A stretch of DNA of 64,000 nt from Nitrosomonas sp. Is79A3. Its GTDB lineage: Bacteria; Pseudomonadota; Gammaproteobacteria; Burkholderiales; Nitrosomonadaceae. The notes under the pieces are model-generated. The model was not told the origin of the DNA. It ran no database searches and was given only the letters and a program-made list of their open reading frames with translations. Shown one piece after another: positions 47,840 through 55,220 of this stretch. The stretch is taken from NCBI RefSeq assembly GCF_000219585.1, contig NC_015731.1, positions 2,728,001 to 2,792,000 on the forward strand. Reading direction: 5' to 3'. Position numbers and translations under genes: made by a program. The first letter of the stretch is position 1. The number at the start of each line of letters is the position of its first letter.

Positions 47840-48110
47840 GGGCAATATTTTGTTATGCAATTGCATAAATAATTATTTATTGCGCCATTTGGTATGAAAA
47901 ATAATTATGTGAATTGCTCATTATAATGGACAAAACGCCACCGAAACACCGATGAAACCCGCATGAATATTGGATGTCCCACTTTCCACTAAAATTGAAA
48001 TTCAATTGCCAATAACGAGCATTATGTTAAATAGACATATTTAACTTTTTACCACTTTTTGATATAGTTACGTTAATTATTGTAATCAATTCCCCACTTT
48101 TCATTAAAGT
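47840..48110. other. AT-rich stretch with a 16-bp palindrome, possible origin melting region
   Basis: This stretch is visibly AT-rich and includes the perfect palindrome TTATGCAATTGCATAA at 47853-47868 and an AATAATTATTTATT run just after it. Lying next to the left iteron cluster it could be the DNA-unwinding part of a replication origin. No open reading frame was supported. Confidence 0.45.
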
Positions 48111-48112
48111 TG
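47978..48112 (+). promoter_or_regulatory. Pair of direct repeats upstream of the Cro-like gene, candidate operators
   Basis: CCCACTTTCCACTAAAATTG at 47978-47997 and a copy at 48093-48112 agree at 17 of 20 positions. They stand 60 to 195 bases before the regulator gene. A partial third copy (ACCACTTTTTGATA) occurs near 48051. They could be binding sites of the regulator encoded at 48172. Confidence 0.45.
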
Positions 48113-48171
48113 CTTTATCGTTTATTCCTTGCTATCATGAGTTTTATTCTCACGCGCACGCGAAGGAAGCC

Positions 48172-48429
48172 ATGACACCGGAAGAATTCAGAAAAGGCCT
48201 GGTTAAGTTGGATTGGAAACAATCAGATTTTGCAATGGAAGCTGGCATTACGCCGGTGAGTGTCAGTAATTGGTTAACAGGTGTCGCACCTTTGCCAGTA
48301 TGGGCACAGCGACACCTTCAGCTATTGTTAACCCTCCATGATTTAGCCGCCACCCTATTGGAACCGCCCACAAAGAAAGCCAGAATAGCGCGCCGTGAAG
48401 CTGCTTCACCTGTGGATAAGAGTTCTTGA
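48172..48429 (+). CDS. Cro/CI-like helix-turn-helix regulator
   Basis: This 85-residue protein has a compact helix-turn-helix (about 5-55): W-K-Q-S-D-F-A-M-E-A-G-I-T-P-V-S-V-S-N-W, where the second helix holds the recognition residues. The tail is Lys/Arg-rich. AAGGA precedes the ATG. It probably controls the element, with operators in the repeats upstream. No membrane or enzymatic feature is present. Confidence 0.75.
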   Translation: MTPEEFRKGLVKLDWKQSDFAMEAGITPVSVSNWLTGVAPLPVWAQRHLQLLLTLHDLAATLLEPPTKKARIARREAASPVDKSS

Positions 48430-48533
48430 ATATTGCGGTTTTTATTGGTTTGGTTTCTCAGTAAGGAACCTAATATAGCCATAATAGCCAGTGTTTACTT
48501 GATTCTTTGATTGATTAATTTATAAAGTACCGT

Positions 48534-48557
48534 CAAAAGTACCGTCACTTTTACTTC
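48534..48557 (+). repeat. Tandem 12-mer AAAGTACCGTCA x2
   Basis: Two exact copies of AAAGTACCGTCA occur head to tail at 48534-48545 and 48546-48557, 105 bases after the Cro-like gene. The arrangement resembles an integrase arm site of a different element and may mark an older insertion. Confidence 0.4.
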
Positions 48558-48679
48558 CTGCCCTGCTTTTTCTCAACGATTGCCTAATATTTAAGCAGTC
48601 AAAATCACGGTTTCTGATTCCTTAGATTTCAAAAAATTTGTGAGTTGAAAAACTGAGTTTTCCGTATAGAATAATTTGA

Positions 48680-48733
48680 TCATCCCATAGCTCGACGGAG
48701 CGAAAGCGGAAACCTTCATCCGCCCTGGGATGA
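48680..48733 (+). ncRNA. Three-way-junction structured RNA, C4-antisense-RNA-like leader
   Basis: An outer 8-base stem TCATCCCA / TGGGATGA (48680-48687 with 48726-48733) encloses two hairpins: GCTC-GACG-GAGC (48690-48701) and GCGGA / TCCGC (48706-48710 with 48719-48723) with loop AACCTTCA. That loop is complementary to TGAAGG in the Shine-Dalgarno region at 48756-48761 and to TGAAGGGT at 48742-48749 with one mismatch. It lies just upstream of the 314-residue gene. C4 RNAs of phages P1 and P7 act by pairing loops with downstream ribosome sites, which this geometry matches. Only one copy is available, so the Rfam match is not confirmed. Confidence 0.55.
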
Positions 48734-48768
48734 TTCTTATCTGAAGGGTACGCTTTGAAGGAGGTGTG

Positions 48769-49713
48769 ATGAATGCTCCGCTGTTATGGAATACATTGAA
48801 TGAAGCTGCTGATTGGCTTAGCAATGAGACTGGCAGTAAGTGGAATCATAAAAGAGTGATTGATTTCTCTATTCAGCAATACCAGGATAGAAACAAGGAA
48901 AAGAAAGATAATCATCTTTATAGCTTCAAAGATGGAAGACGCATTCGTAAAGCTGGAACCCTCTTCTATACGAAAGAGAATTTGTCTATTACGCTTCTTC
49001 CACCAAGCCCAACTTACCTAAGCGTTAAATTTTCAGAACCTGAAGCGATAGGATTGTATAGATATCGGGCAGATATAAAAGACCCGATGCCAGGGAGCTA
49101 TACACCTATTCTAGGCGGCTTGGTGCGGGTGTTTAACAGCAAGATCGATTTTGCCAACTTATACCCAAAACACTTAAATGATATTTATCTTTATGGCAAA
49201 ACCGCAATCAGTCAGCCCCGCATTGAGTTTATGCCTAAGCTTGGGTGGGAATATGCGCTGTTTGATCCGATTAAATCCTTAACGCCTGAAGAAGTTGAAA
49301 GTATCGAGAAATATTCACGAGCTTGTCACGGGTATTTGCCACATGATGCCATCGCAGAGCTTGGCGGATCGCGTCATGCAACCATTGATATGGTGGGAAT
49401 TACCAAGGAAAATCTTGAAAAATTATTACTCGATTACAAAGAGACGATTAATTCCGCTGAAGAAATAGAAATGGCTTCGATAGATTTTGCCACTAATGAA
49501 ATGAAAGTTCTTGAGCTGGCCAGGCGGGAATTTTGGGAATGTCACGATCCCGTCAGGCCGCCAAAGAAAGTTGCAGTAGTTGAATGGCTTAAGGAGCGAG
49601 GTATATCGCAACGAATGGCTGAAGCAATGGATACGATTATCCGCCCACCTGCTGCAAGAATTGGTGGCAACAAGCCCCGCACCCCTGGAAGCAAGTCATC
49701 AGGCCATTCTTGA
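48769..49713 (+). CDS. Element protein of unknown function
   Basis: This 314-residue protein was not recognised. The N-terminal region has a possible DNA-binding helix (L-N-E-A-A-D-W-L-S-N-E-T-G and K-R-V-I-D-F-S-I). The middle is beta-rich. The C-terminus has W-L-K-E-R-G-I-S-Q-R-M-A-E-A and ends in a Gly/Pro/Ser tail. The start at 48769 follows AAGGAGG (48758-48764); an in-frame GTG at 48766 is less likely. Its ribosome site is the one the upstream RNA loop can pair with, so its translation is probably controlled. Confidence 0.6.
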   Translation: MNAPLLWNTLNEAADWLSNETGSKWNHKRVIDFSIQQYQDRNKEKKDNHLYSFKDGRRIRKAGTLFYTKENLSITLLPPSPTYLSVKFSEPEAIGLYRYRADIKDPMPGSYTPILGGLVRVFNSKIDFANLYPKHLNDIYLYGKTAISQPRIEFMPKLGWEYALFDPIKSLTPEEVESIEKYSRACHGYLPHDAIAELGGSRHATIDMVGITKENLEKLLLDYKETINSAEEIEMASIDFATNEMKVLELARREFWECHDPVRPPKKVAVVEWLKERGISQRMAEAMDTIIRPPAARIGGNKPRTPGSKSSGHS

Positions 49714-49846
49714 AAGTACTTCCAAAGGGTCGCACCCATACGGCGCTACCCTTTCAGTCTTCCACCCTTTTAATTATTAACGTTTAATTCCTATCCAATC
49801 CCTTCAGACCCGAGGGGATTTACTAACAATTTATAGGATAGGATTA

Positions 49847-50095
49847 ATGAAACTTCTCAAATTGCCCCAAGTTCTTGGGTTAACCGCAAAATCTCGATCC
49901 ACTCACTACCATGAAATAAAAATAGGACTAATGCCGCCGCCCGTAAGACTGGGCGAGCAATCTGTGGCGTGGGTTGAGAGCGAGATTCTGGCTATAAATG
50001 CGGCTCGCATCAGTGGTCAATCTGATGAGCAAATCAAACAGCTTGTTAAAAAATTAGTATCTGACCGCAAAGAGCTGTGTGGGGTGGCAGCATGA
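49847..50095 (+). CDS. AlpA-like regulator / excisionase
   Basis: This 82-residue protein matches AlpA/MerR-type small DNA-binding proteins: L-P-Q-V-L-G-L-T-A-K-S-R-S-T-H-Y near the start (helix-turn-helix), then G-L-M-P-P-P-V-R-L-G wing and V-A-W-V-E-S-E-I helix. AlpA proteins in prophage-like elements switch on the integrase or control excision. Its stop overlaps the next gene by ATGA. Confidence 0.75.
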   Translation: MKLLKLPQVLGLTAKSRSTHYHEIKIGLMPPPVRLGEQSVAWVESEILAINAARISGQSDEQIKQLVKKLVSDRKELCGVAA

Positions 50096-50466
50096 AACAT
50101 CCTGACGAAGAGACAATTTCAAAAATACACAAAGATTCGGCTTTATCCGTTGTTGGAAATTTCGTAAAAATTGACCGCTTAATTAGAGAAGAATCGGGGA
50201 TTTGTCTTTCTGAGAAATCACCTATAGCTCTTGCTCTGCTGTGCGTCTCAACCGGAATTGATTTTCATGCTGGAATACTTTTTCACAAACTAGATTCAAT
50301 ATCTGGATCATCCATTGATTCAAATGACGTTTCCAACTTATGCCATCAAATGAGTCTATCAAGCGGTGATGTACTGGAAGGACTCACTCGCTGTGCGGGT
50401 GAGATTGGAAGACTGGCATGCGCAGTTGAAGGTATCGGTATACCAAAAGGGAAAAAACGAGGATGA
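50092..50466 (+). CDS. Small element protein of unknown function
   Basis: This 124-residue, mostly helical protein was not recognised. Cysteines at about 35, 54 and 86, with helices rich in Ser and Leu, are the main features. The start at 50092 overlaps the AlpA stop by 4 bases (ATGA) and GGGTGG precedes it; a longer frame from GTG 50077 is less likely. Its stop is also overlapped by the Icd/Ash-like frame. It lies in a tightly packed element operon. Confidence 0.55.
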   Translation: MKHPDEETISKIHKDSALSVVGNFVKIDRLIREESGICLSEKSPIALALLCVSTGIDFHAGILFHKLDSISGSSIDSNDVSNLCHQMSLSSGDVLEGLTRCAGEIGRLACAVEGIGIPKGKKRG

Positions 50467-50726
50467 CACTTATTTTGTTGACTTCCACGTCATGCAGGGT
50501 TTATTCTTCCGCTCAAGTGCTGAACACACTTCACAAAGCGGAATGCCCCGCGCCCGATAGTCGTGGTTTTTTTTCGCCCATAGTTTTTAATAGCCGGGTA
50601 GTGGGCAACGATAAAATACTGGAGAAATCCGGGAAAGTTGCCAGCCGTCTTTGTGCGGTGTTCAAGTACCTGGCTGCCTCTCTGAACAGGAGGCAAATAT
50701 TGAACAAATCACAAAGGAGGCCAGTC
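50463..50726 (+). other. Icd/Ash-like leader frame upstream of the 200-residue gene
   Basis: An 88-codon frame starts at the ATGA overlap of 50463 and reads into the next gene. It resembles the leader frames of P4-like elements (A-A-S-L-N-R-R-Q-I-L near the end) found before Icd/Ash genes. Stem pairs are present: GCCCA (50576-50580) with TGGGC (50602-50606) and GGCAAC (50604-50609) with GTTGCC (50637-50642). It may hold a second regulatory RNA. No separate protein is claimed. Confidence 0.45.
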
Positions 50727-51329
50727 ATGGCTGCTAACACCCAAGATGCGTCCGCATCAAGCAAAGAATCATCACACGTTATTCCTGAAGACCTGATTGT
50801 CATCATTGATCTTAAAGGCTGGGATATTACCGAATATCACGGCACAAAAGCCATGTTGGAGAGCGAAGGAATAATTCCAGAAGGCTTCGAGTGGCCAGAA
50901 GGTTACAACGATGTTTATTGGAAAGATGATCAGTTCGATTATTGGCTTAGACGCCATCGTCCTGAAGGTGCAAAAGGATCGCGCAAACAATTCGCAAACG
51001 TTGATTGGTTTAAACTACGCTGGAATTTGATTGACACGGACCCACTCAGCCGGGAATTGGCGCGCAAGGCGAAAGAACTGAAAGATCTAATCTATCGGAA
51101 TAGTTCGGAAGGTTTCGCAGAGAATGAAGCACTCTGGTCGCGATATTCTAAAGCCCAGCAAGATAAGCAGTTTCAAACATTCAAAGCAAAAATCCCATGC
51201 CTTGCAACGACCGGCCGTGATCGCAAATCTTCTCAAGCCAATATTAAGAACGCATCTGTTGATGCTTTGCGAGAAACAGATCTCAATCCCGTAGAAGAGA
51301 ATAATAATGCCGACGATCCCCTACATTAA
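50727..51329 (+). CDS. Element protein of unknown function
   Basis: This 200-residue protein begins at an ATG preceded by AAAGGAGG (50713-50720), far stronger than the start of the longer frame at 50463. It is Lys/Glu-rich and helical, with Y-W-K-D-D-Q-F-D-Y-W-L near 72 and a W-F-K-L-R-W-N-L segment. It was not recognised. It overlaps the replication gene start by 23 bases, which suggests a joint operon. Confidence 0.6.
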   Translation: MAANTQDASASSKESSHVIPEDLIVIIDLKGWDITEYHGTKAMLESEGIIPEGFEWPEGYNDVYWKDDQFDYWLRRHRPEGAKGSRKQFANVDWFKLRWNLIDTDPLSRELARKAKELKDLIYRNSSEGFAENEALWSRYSKAQQDKQFQTFKAKIPCLATTGRDRKSSQANIKNASVDALRETDLNPVEENNNADDPLH

Positions 51330-54162
51330 GCGGATTGCCGCCGCTGCGCTTGGTAGCATTGATTCCGTTCTGAATCATTGGCTGCCAGGCGGCAAACGTG
51401 AAGGCCATGAATACTTGCCGCTGAATCCGAAGAGATCGGACAGCGAGCCGGGTTCATTCTCAATCAATTTACGCACGGGCGCATGGTCTGACTTTGCCAT
51501 CGGTGACAAAGGTAAAGATTTGGTTTCTTTAGTTGCCTATTTGGAAAATGAAGGCCAAGGAAAAGCAGCCGAACGGCTGGCTGCTTTTCTAGGAATCGAA
51601 ACCGAAGAAAGCAGCCAGCCAAAGCGCGCCGGGAGCGATTCCAAACAACCCGGCAATAGTAACCCACCAGCCAGTCAGAAAGAATCAAACAGTGCTGAGA
51701 ATCCGAGCGGTGATGGTGACGGCTGGCAGTGTGTCATGCCGGTTCCAGACAATGCACCCAAGCCACCGGCAGCACACTCCAAACACGGGAAGCCGTCAAA
51801 GCGTTATCCGTACCATGATATTGATGGCCGCGTTAATTTTTATCATGACCGGTACGACAAGCCCAGAGGTGAGAAGAAACAATTTTCACCGCTGACGCTT
51901 TGGGAAAAAGACGGCAAGCGTGAGTGGCGGTTTAAGGTTCCATCCGGGTTGCGCCCGCTGTATGGGTTGCCCGGATTGCTGCAATATCCTGATGCGGAAT
52001 GCTGGCTTGTTGAAGGTGAGAAGGCGGCGGAAGCACTGCAAAAGCTGCTACCTGATCACCCTATCCTATGCTGGCAAGGTGGAAGCCAGGCCGTTACGAA
52101 ATCGAATTACAGCCCGCTGACTAGCCGTGACTGCATTATATTTCCTGATAACGATCTGGCCGGAAAGAAAGCCGCTAATGATTTGATGAACCAATTGACG
52201 GCTGCGGGTGCGCGTTCGGTTCGGGTGATGGATCTTGAAAAATTGGCACTGGCACCCGGCGAAGGCAAAGACAAGACCGCAACATTGAAGGATGGCGAAC
52301 CGCTGGCAATCGGTGACGATGCCGCTGATTTGGTCGGACGCGGCTGGAAGGTTGAGCATTTTTCCCTGTTGCTGAATCGAAAAGATGTTTTTGTGTCGGC
52401 TGATACCAAGGAAACAAAGCCAGCCAGCACGAAGGATAATGAACAGCAATCCGAAACTGTGCAACGCGGTTTTGAATTATTCAATGACGGGCTGTATTTT
52501 CTGGAACCCACCAAAGACGGGCGATTACGCCGCCGCAAGGTATGCGCACCGCTTGAGGTGCTGGCATTAGCGCGTGATGTTGATTCAAGGGAGTGGGGTA
52601 CGCTGGTTCGTTTTTCTGATCCAGATAACAAGGTTAAGCAGTTGGTTATTCCCGCCCGTTCTTTTAATGGTGATGGTCTGGAAGCTTCAGGCCGCCTGTT
52701 ATCTGAAGGTTTGACCATTGCACCCAAATCACGGCAATTAGTCATTGAGTACCTGCAAACACAGAACCCAGAAAAACGCGCCAGGACAACTAACCGCACC
52801 GGCTGGCATGGTGTTAATGATGGCCTGGTCTTTGTGTTGCCGGATAGTTCCATTGGTCAATCTGATGATGAGTGGCTATTCAGTGATAGCAAACCTGATT
52901 CCAGTCTATTCCGTCAACGTGGCACGCTGAAGCAGTGGCGTGATCATGTGGCGGCTCTATGTATTGGTAATAGTCGCTTGACGTTTGCGGTATCGGTTGC
53001 TTTTGCCGCGCCCTTGCTGCATTTGATCGAAATGGAATCAGGCGGATTTCATTACCGGGGCACGACTTCGAGCGGCAAAACCAGTGCGTTGTATATGGCT
53101 GGCAGCGTGTGCGGTTCCCCTGAGTATTTGCAGCGGTGGCGGTCAACTGACAACGGGCTGGAAAGCACCGCTCTTTCACATTGTGATGCAATCTTGACAT
53201 TGGATGAATTGAAGATGATCGATGCCAGGATTGCGGGCGAATCAGCCTATATGCTGGCCAATGGTTCCGCTAAGGTTAGAGCAAACCAGAACGGGGGCGC
53301 ACGCAATACGGCAAAGTGGCGGCTGCTTTTTTTGTCCGCTGGTGAATTGTCTTTAAGTCAGCATGTGGCGGAAGTAGGCAAGAAAACACCCGCCGGGGCT
53401 GAATTGCGTATGGCTGATATTCCCGCAGATGCCGGGCATGGTCTGGGCTGTTTTGAGAATTTGCATGGTTTTGAAAATGGGCACGAATTCGCCAAAGCGT
53501 TGGGCGCGATGGTTAACAAATATTATGGTACCGCATTCCCTGCTTTCATTGAGCATGTGCTAAAGAATCGTGAAAGCTTGCGTGATTCACTAGCTGATGC
53601 GCGGCTGAAGTTTGAGAAGGCAACACTTACCAGCGAGGCCAGTGGACAAGCGCAGCGTGTGGCGGCAAGGTTTGCTCTCGCTGGTGCTGCGGGTGAATTG
53701 GCTACCGAATGGGGAATTACCGGCTGGCAACCAGGCGAAGCAATGCAAGCCGCCATCACGTGCTTCAAGGCATGGCTTCAGGCTTTTGGTGGTGAGGGCA
53801 GCAAGGAAGACCGGGCTATGATTGATCAAGTCCGCCATTTTCTAGAATTGCATGGTGAGGCCAGGTTTACTGATATTGAACGAACTGTGGTAGATGACAA
53901 CCATACACCGCGCACGATGAATAAAGCCGGGTTCCGTGAAAAGAATCATGATGGGAACATTGAGTATTACTGCTACCCGGAGGTATTCAAGGCGGAAATA
54001 TGCAAGTGCTTTGATTATCGAGCGGTTGCACGATTGCTGATTGAACGAGGATTTATGAAGGGTGATGGCAAGAATTTACAGCCCAAAGTTAATTTGCCGG
54101 GTGAAGGTAGGAAGCGTGTTTTTCATGTTCTTCCCACGATCTGGGGTGGTGAAAATGATTGA
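51307..54162 (+). CDS. TOPRIM/DUF927 replication protein (primase-helicase-like)
   Basis: This 951-residue protein combines a TOPRIM-like module (V-E-G-E-K-A-A-E near 235, P-D-N-D-L-A-G near 279) and a DUF927 helicase core (Walker A R-G-T-T-S-S-G-K-T near 583-591 and Walker B-like L-T-L-D-E near 630). The N-terminal S-D-F-A-I-G-D-K-G-K-D-L motif is typical of these proteins. It should initiate and prime replication of the element, comparable to the alpha protein of phage P4. The iterons at both ends of the element are its likely binding sites. It is the largest gene of the element. Confidence 0.85.
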   Translation: MPTIPYIKRIAAAALGSIDSVLNHWLPGGKREGHEYLPLNPKRSDSEPGSFSINLRTGAWSDFAIGDKGKDLVSLVAYLENEGQGKAAERLAAFLGIETEESSQPKRAGSDSKQPGNSNPPASQKESNSAENPSGDGDGWQCVMPVPDNAPKPPAAHSKHGKPSKRYPYHDIDGRVNFYHDRYDKPRGEKKQFSPLTLWEKDGKREWRFKVPSGLRPLYGLPGLLQYPDAECWLVEGEKAAEALQKLLPDHPILCWQGGSQAVTKSNYSPLTSRDCIIFPDNDLAGKKAANDLMNQLTAAGARSVRVMDLEKLALAPGEGKDKTATLKDGEPLAIGDDAADLVGRGWKVEHFSLLLNRKDVFVSADTKETKPASTKDNEQQSETVQRGFELFNDGLYFLEPTKDGRLRRRKVCAPLEVLALARDVDSREWGTLVRFSDPDNKVKQLVIPARSFNGDGLEASGRLLSEGLTIAPKSRQLVIEYLQTQNPEKRARTTNRTGWHGVNDGLVFVLPDSSIGQSDDEWLFSDSKPDSSLFRQRGTLKQWRDHVAALCIGNSRLTFAVSVAFAAPLLHLIEMESGGFHYRGTTSSGKTSALYMAGSVCGSPEYLQRWRSTDNGLESTALSHCDAILTLDELKMIDARIAGESAYMLANGSAKVRANQNGGARNTAKWRLLFLSAGELSLSQHVAEVGKKTPAGAELRMADIPADAGHGLGCFENLHGFENGHEFAKALGAMVNKYYGTAFPAFIEHVLKNRESLRDSLADARLKFEKATLTSEASGQAQRVAARFALAGAAGELATEWGITGWQPGEAMQAAITCFKAWLQAFGGEGSKEDRAMIDQVRHFLELHGEARFTDIERTVVDDNHTPRTMNKAGFREKNHDGNIEYYCYPEVFKAEICKCFDYRAVARLLIERGFMKGDGKNLQPKVNLPGEGRKRVFHVLPTIWGGEND

Positions 54163-54796
54163 TTGGGATGAATTGATTAGGGCAGATAATGACGCTAATA
54201 ACCCTAGAATTACCCCTGACAGTAGGGCGCGCCCTACTGCTTTGGATAGTGACTCAGAAAAAGTAGGGCAGCTAGAATCTAATGAACATAAGGGTTCTAG
54301 CGATTCCGCCCTACTCGCCCTACCTGCCCTACTAAAAAATAAGGGGGTAGGACAAGAACAGGGAAATAATCCGCCCGTTGAAGGCGGGGCTTCAGATAAT
54401 TATTGCGATGCAAAAACGTACCCTGTAAATCCAATTGCCGTTACTTTGCTATTAACCTGTTGCCATAAAACAACAGTCAGCAAAGAAGAAACACTCGAAG
54501 CAATCTGGAAACTTCAAACCATCCCGCAGCAAGAACAGGTCAGATCATGGGCGATACTTTGCTATAAAAACGGCATTGATCCGCATCGTGTCATTTACCC
54601 ATTCACTCAATCACCAAACAAGGGCACAAGCTGCCAAGGGTGTAAGCACATAGAGATGCTGAAGATCCCCACCGACAAACGCCCGGTATTCCGCTTTGTT
54701 TGTAGTCAGCATCACCAGTTACTTGAAGCCACCTATGTTCATGAGCGTGTATTGATTGCACCGGAATCATGCCGGGATTACCTGTCCACTGCATAG
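54155..54796 (+). CDS. Cys/His-rich element protein
   Basis: This 213-residue protein starts with a low-complexity segment coded by the right iteron cluster (Ser/Ala/Leu/Asn runs), followed by a helical region. It ends with a zinc-finger-like C-Q-G-C-K-H near 163, then C near 183 and H-H near 185. The start at 54155 overlaps the DUF927 stop by 8 bases, with GGGGTGG before it; a longer frame from 54062 is less likely. The function is not known. It closes the element operon, and the gap after it leads to the right attachment end. Confidence 0.55.
   Translation: MIDWDELIRADNDANNPRITPDSRARPTALDSDSEKVGQLESNEHKGSSDSALLALPALLKNKGVGQEQGNNPPVEGGASDNYCDAKTYPVNPIAVTLLLTCCHKTTVSKEETLEAIWKLQTIPQQEQVRSWAILCYKNGIDPHRVIYPFTQSPNKGTSCQGCKHIEMLKIPTDKRPVFRFVCSQHHQLLEATYVHERVLIAPESCRDYLSTA
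54222..54332. repeat. Right GTAGGGC iteron cluster
   Basis: Six copies: the GTAGGGC-GC-GCCCTAC palindrome at 54222-54237, GTAGGGC at 54263-54269, then GCCCTAC at 54308, 54317 and 54326 with a 9-base period. The last three are the mirror image of the three direct copies at the left (47603-47627). They lie inside the coding region of the last gene of the element. Confidence 0.75.
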
Positions 54797-55000
54797 CCGG
54801 GGGCGGGTCTAATGTTTACGGCTTTATGCTTCTAGACCGTTCGCTGAGTCAGATTTTTGTGTGCGGGAGTTTTAGACGGGGGGGTATTTGAATTTGTCTT
54901 TTTGACCATATATAGTAAGCAACATTAGTGAATGTGATATAAGATCAAAATTACAATTTGCAGGCTTAATTTATTGCTTAATTTTTAGCCAGCAAAATTA

Positions 55001-55023
55001 TTTGGGCATAGTTTTAGGCATAG
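55001..55023 (+). promoter_or_regulatory. Right tandem GGGCATAG site, probable integrase arm site
   Basis: This block repeats the left site at 46286-46308 with one changed base: GGGCATAG followed 11 bases on by AGGCATAG. It lies 56 bases from the tRNA-Leu 3' end. Same orientation and position close to each end suggest it is a recognition site of the integrase. The stretch 54797-55000 contains nothing else. Confidence 0.5.
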
Positions 55024-55078
55024 AACTTTTTCCACAATAAATAATACACTTATTAATCAATATATTAACAGTGCTTGA

Positions 55079-55163
55079 TGGTGCCCAGAAGAGGACTCGA
55101 ACCTCCACACCCGAAGGCACATGGACCTGAACCATGCGCGTCTACCAATTCCGCCATCTGGGC
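55079..55163 (-). tRNA. leuT: tRNA-Leu(CAG)
   Basis: The minus strand gives GCCCAGATGGCGGAATTGGT at the 5' end, a long variable arm typical of leucine tRNA, the anticodon loop TTCAGGT with anticodon CAG, and the T-arm GGTTCGAGTCC. The acceptor stem pairs GCCCAGA with TCTGGGC, and the 3' CCA is encoded (complement of 55079-55081). The 3' end is the insertion site of the integrative element; the insertion left the tRNA intact. Confidence 0.95.
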
Positions 55164-55220
55164 AATAGACAACCGGATCCGGCTGCCAAAGAACGCGTAA
55201 TTCTATAGGAAATCACTGCT

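Noticed and set aside
48766..48768. GTG as start of the 314-residue element gene
   Set aside because: The AAGGAGG site at 48758-48764 is too close to it; the ATG three bases on is preferred.
50463..51329. Single 288-residue protein starting at 50463
   Set aside because: The internal ATG at 50727 has a full AAAGGAGG site, and the first 88 codons resemble a leader region rather than a folded domain.
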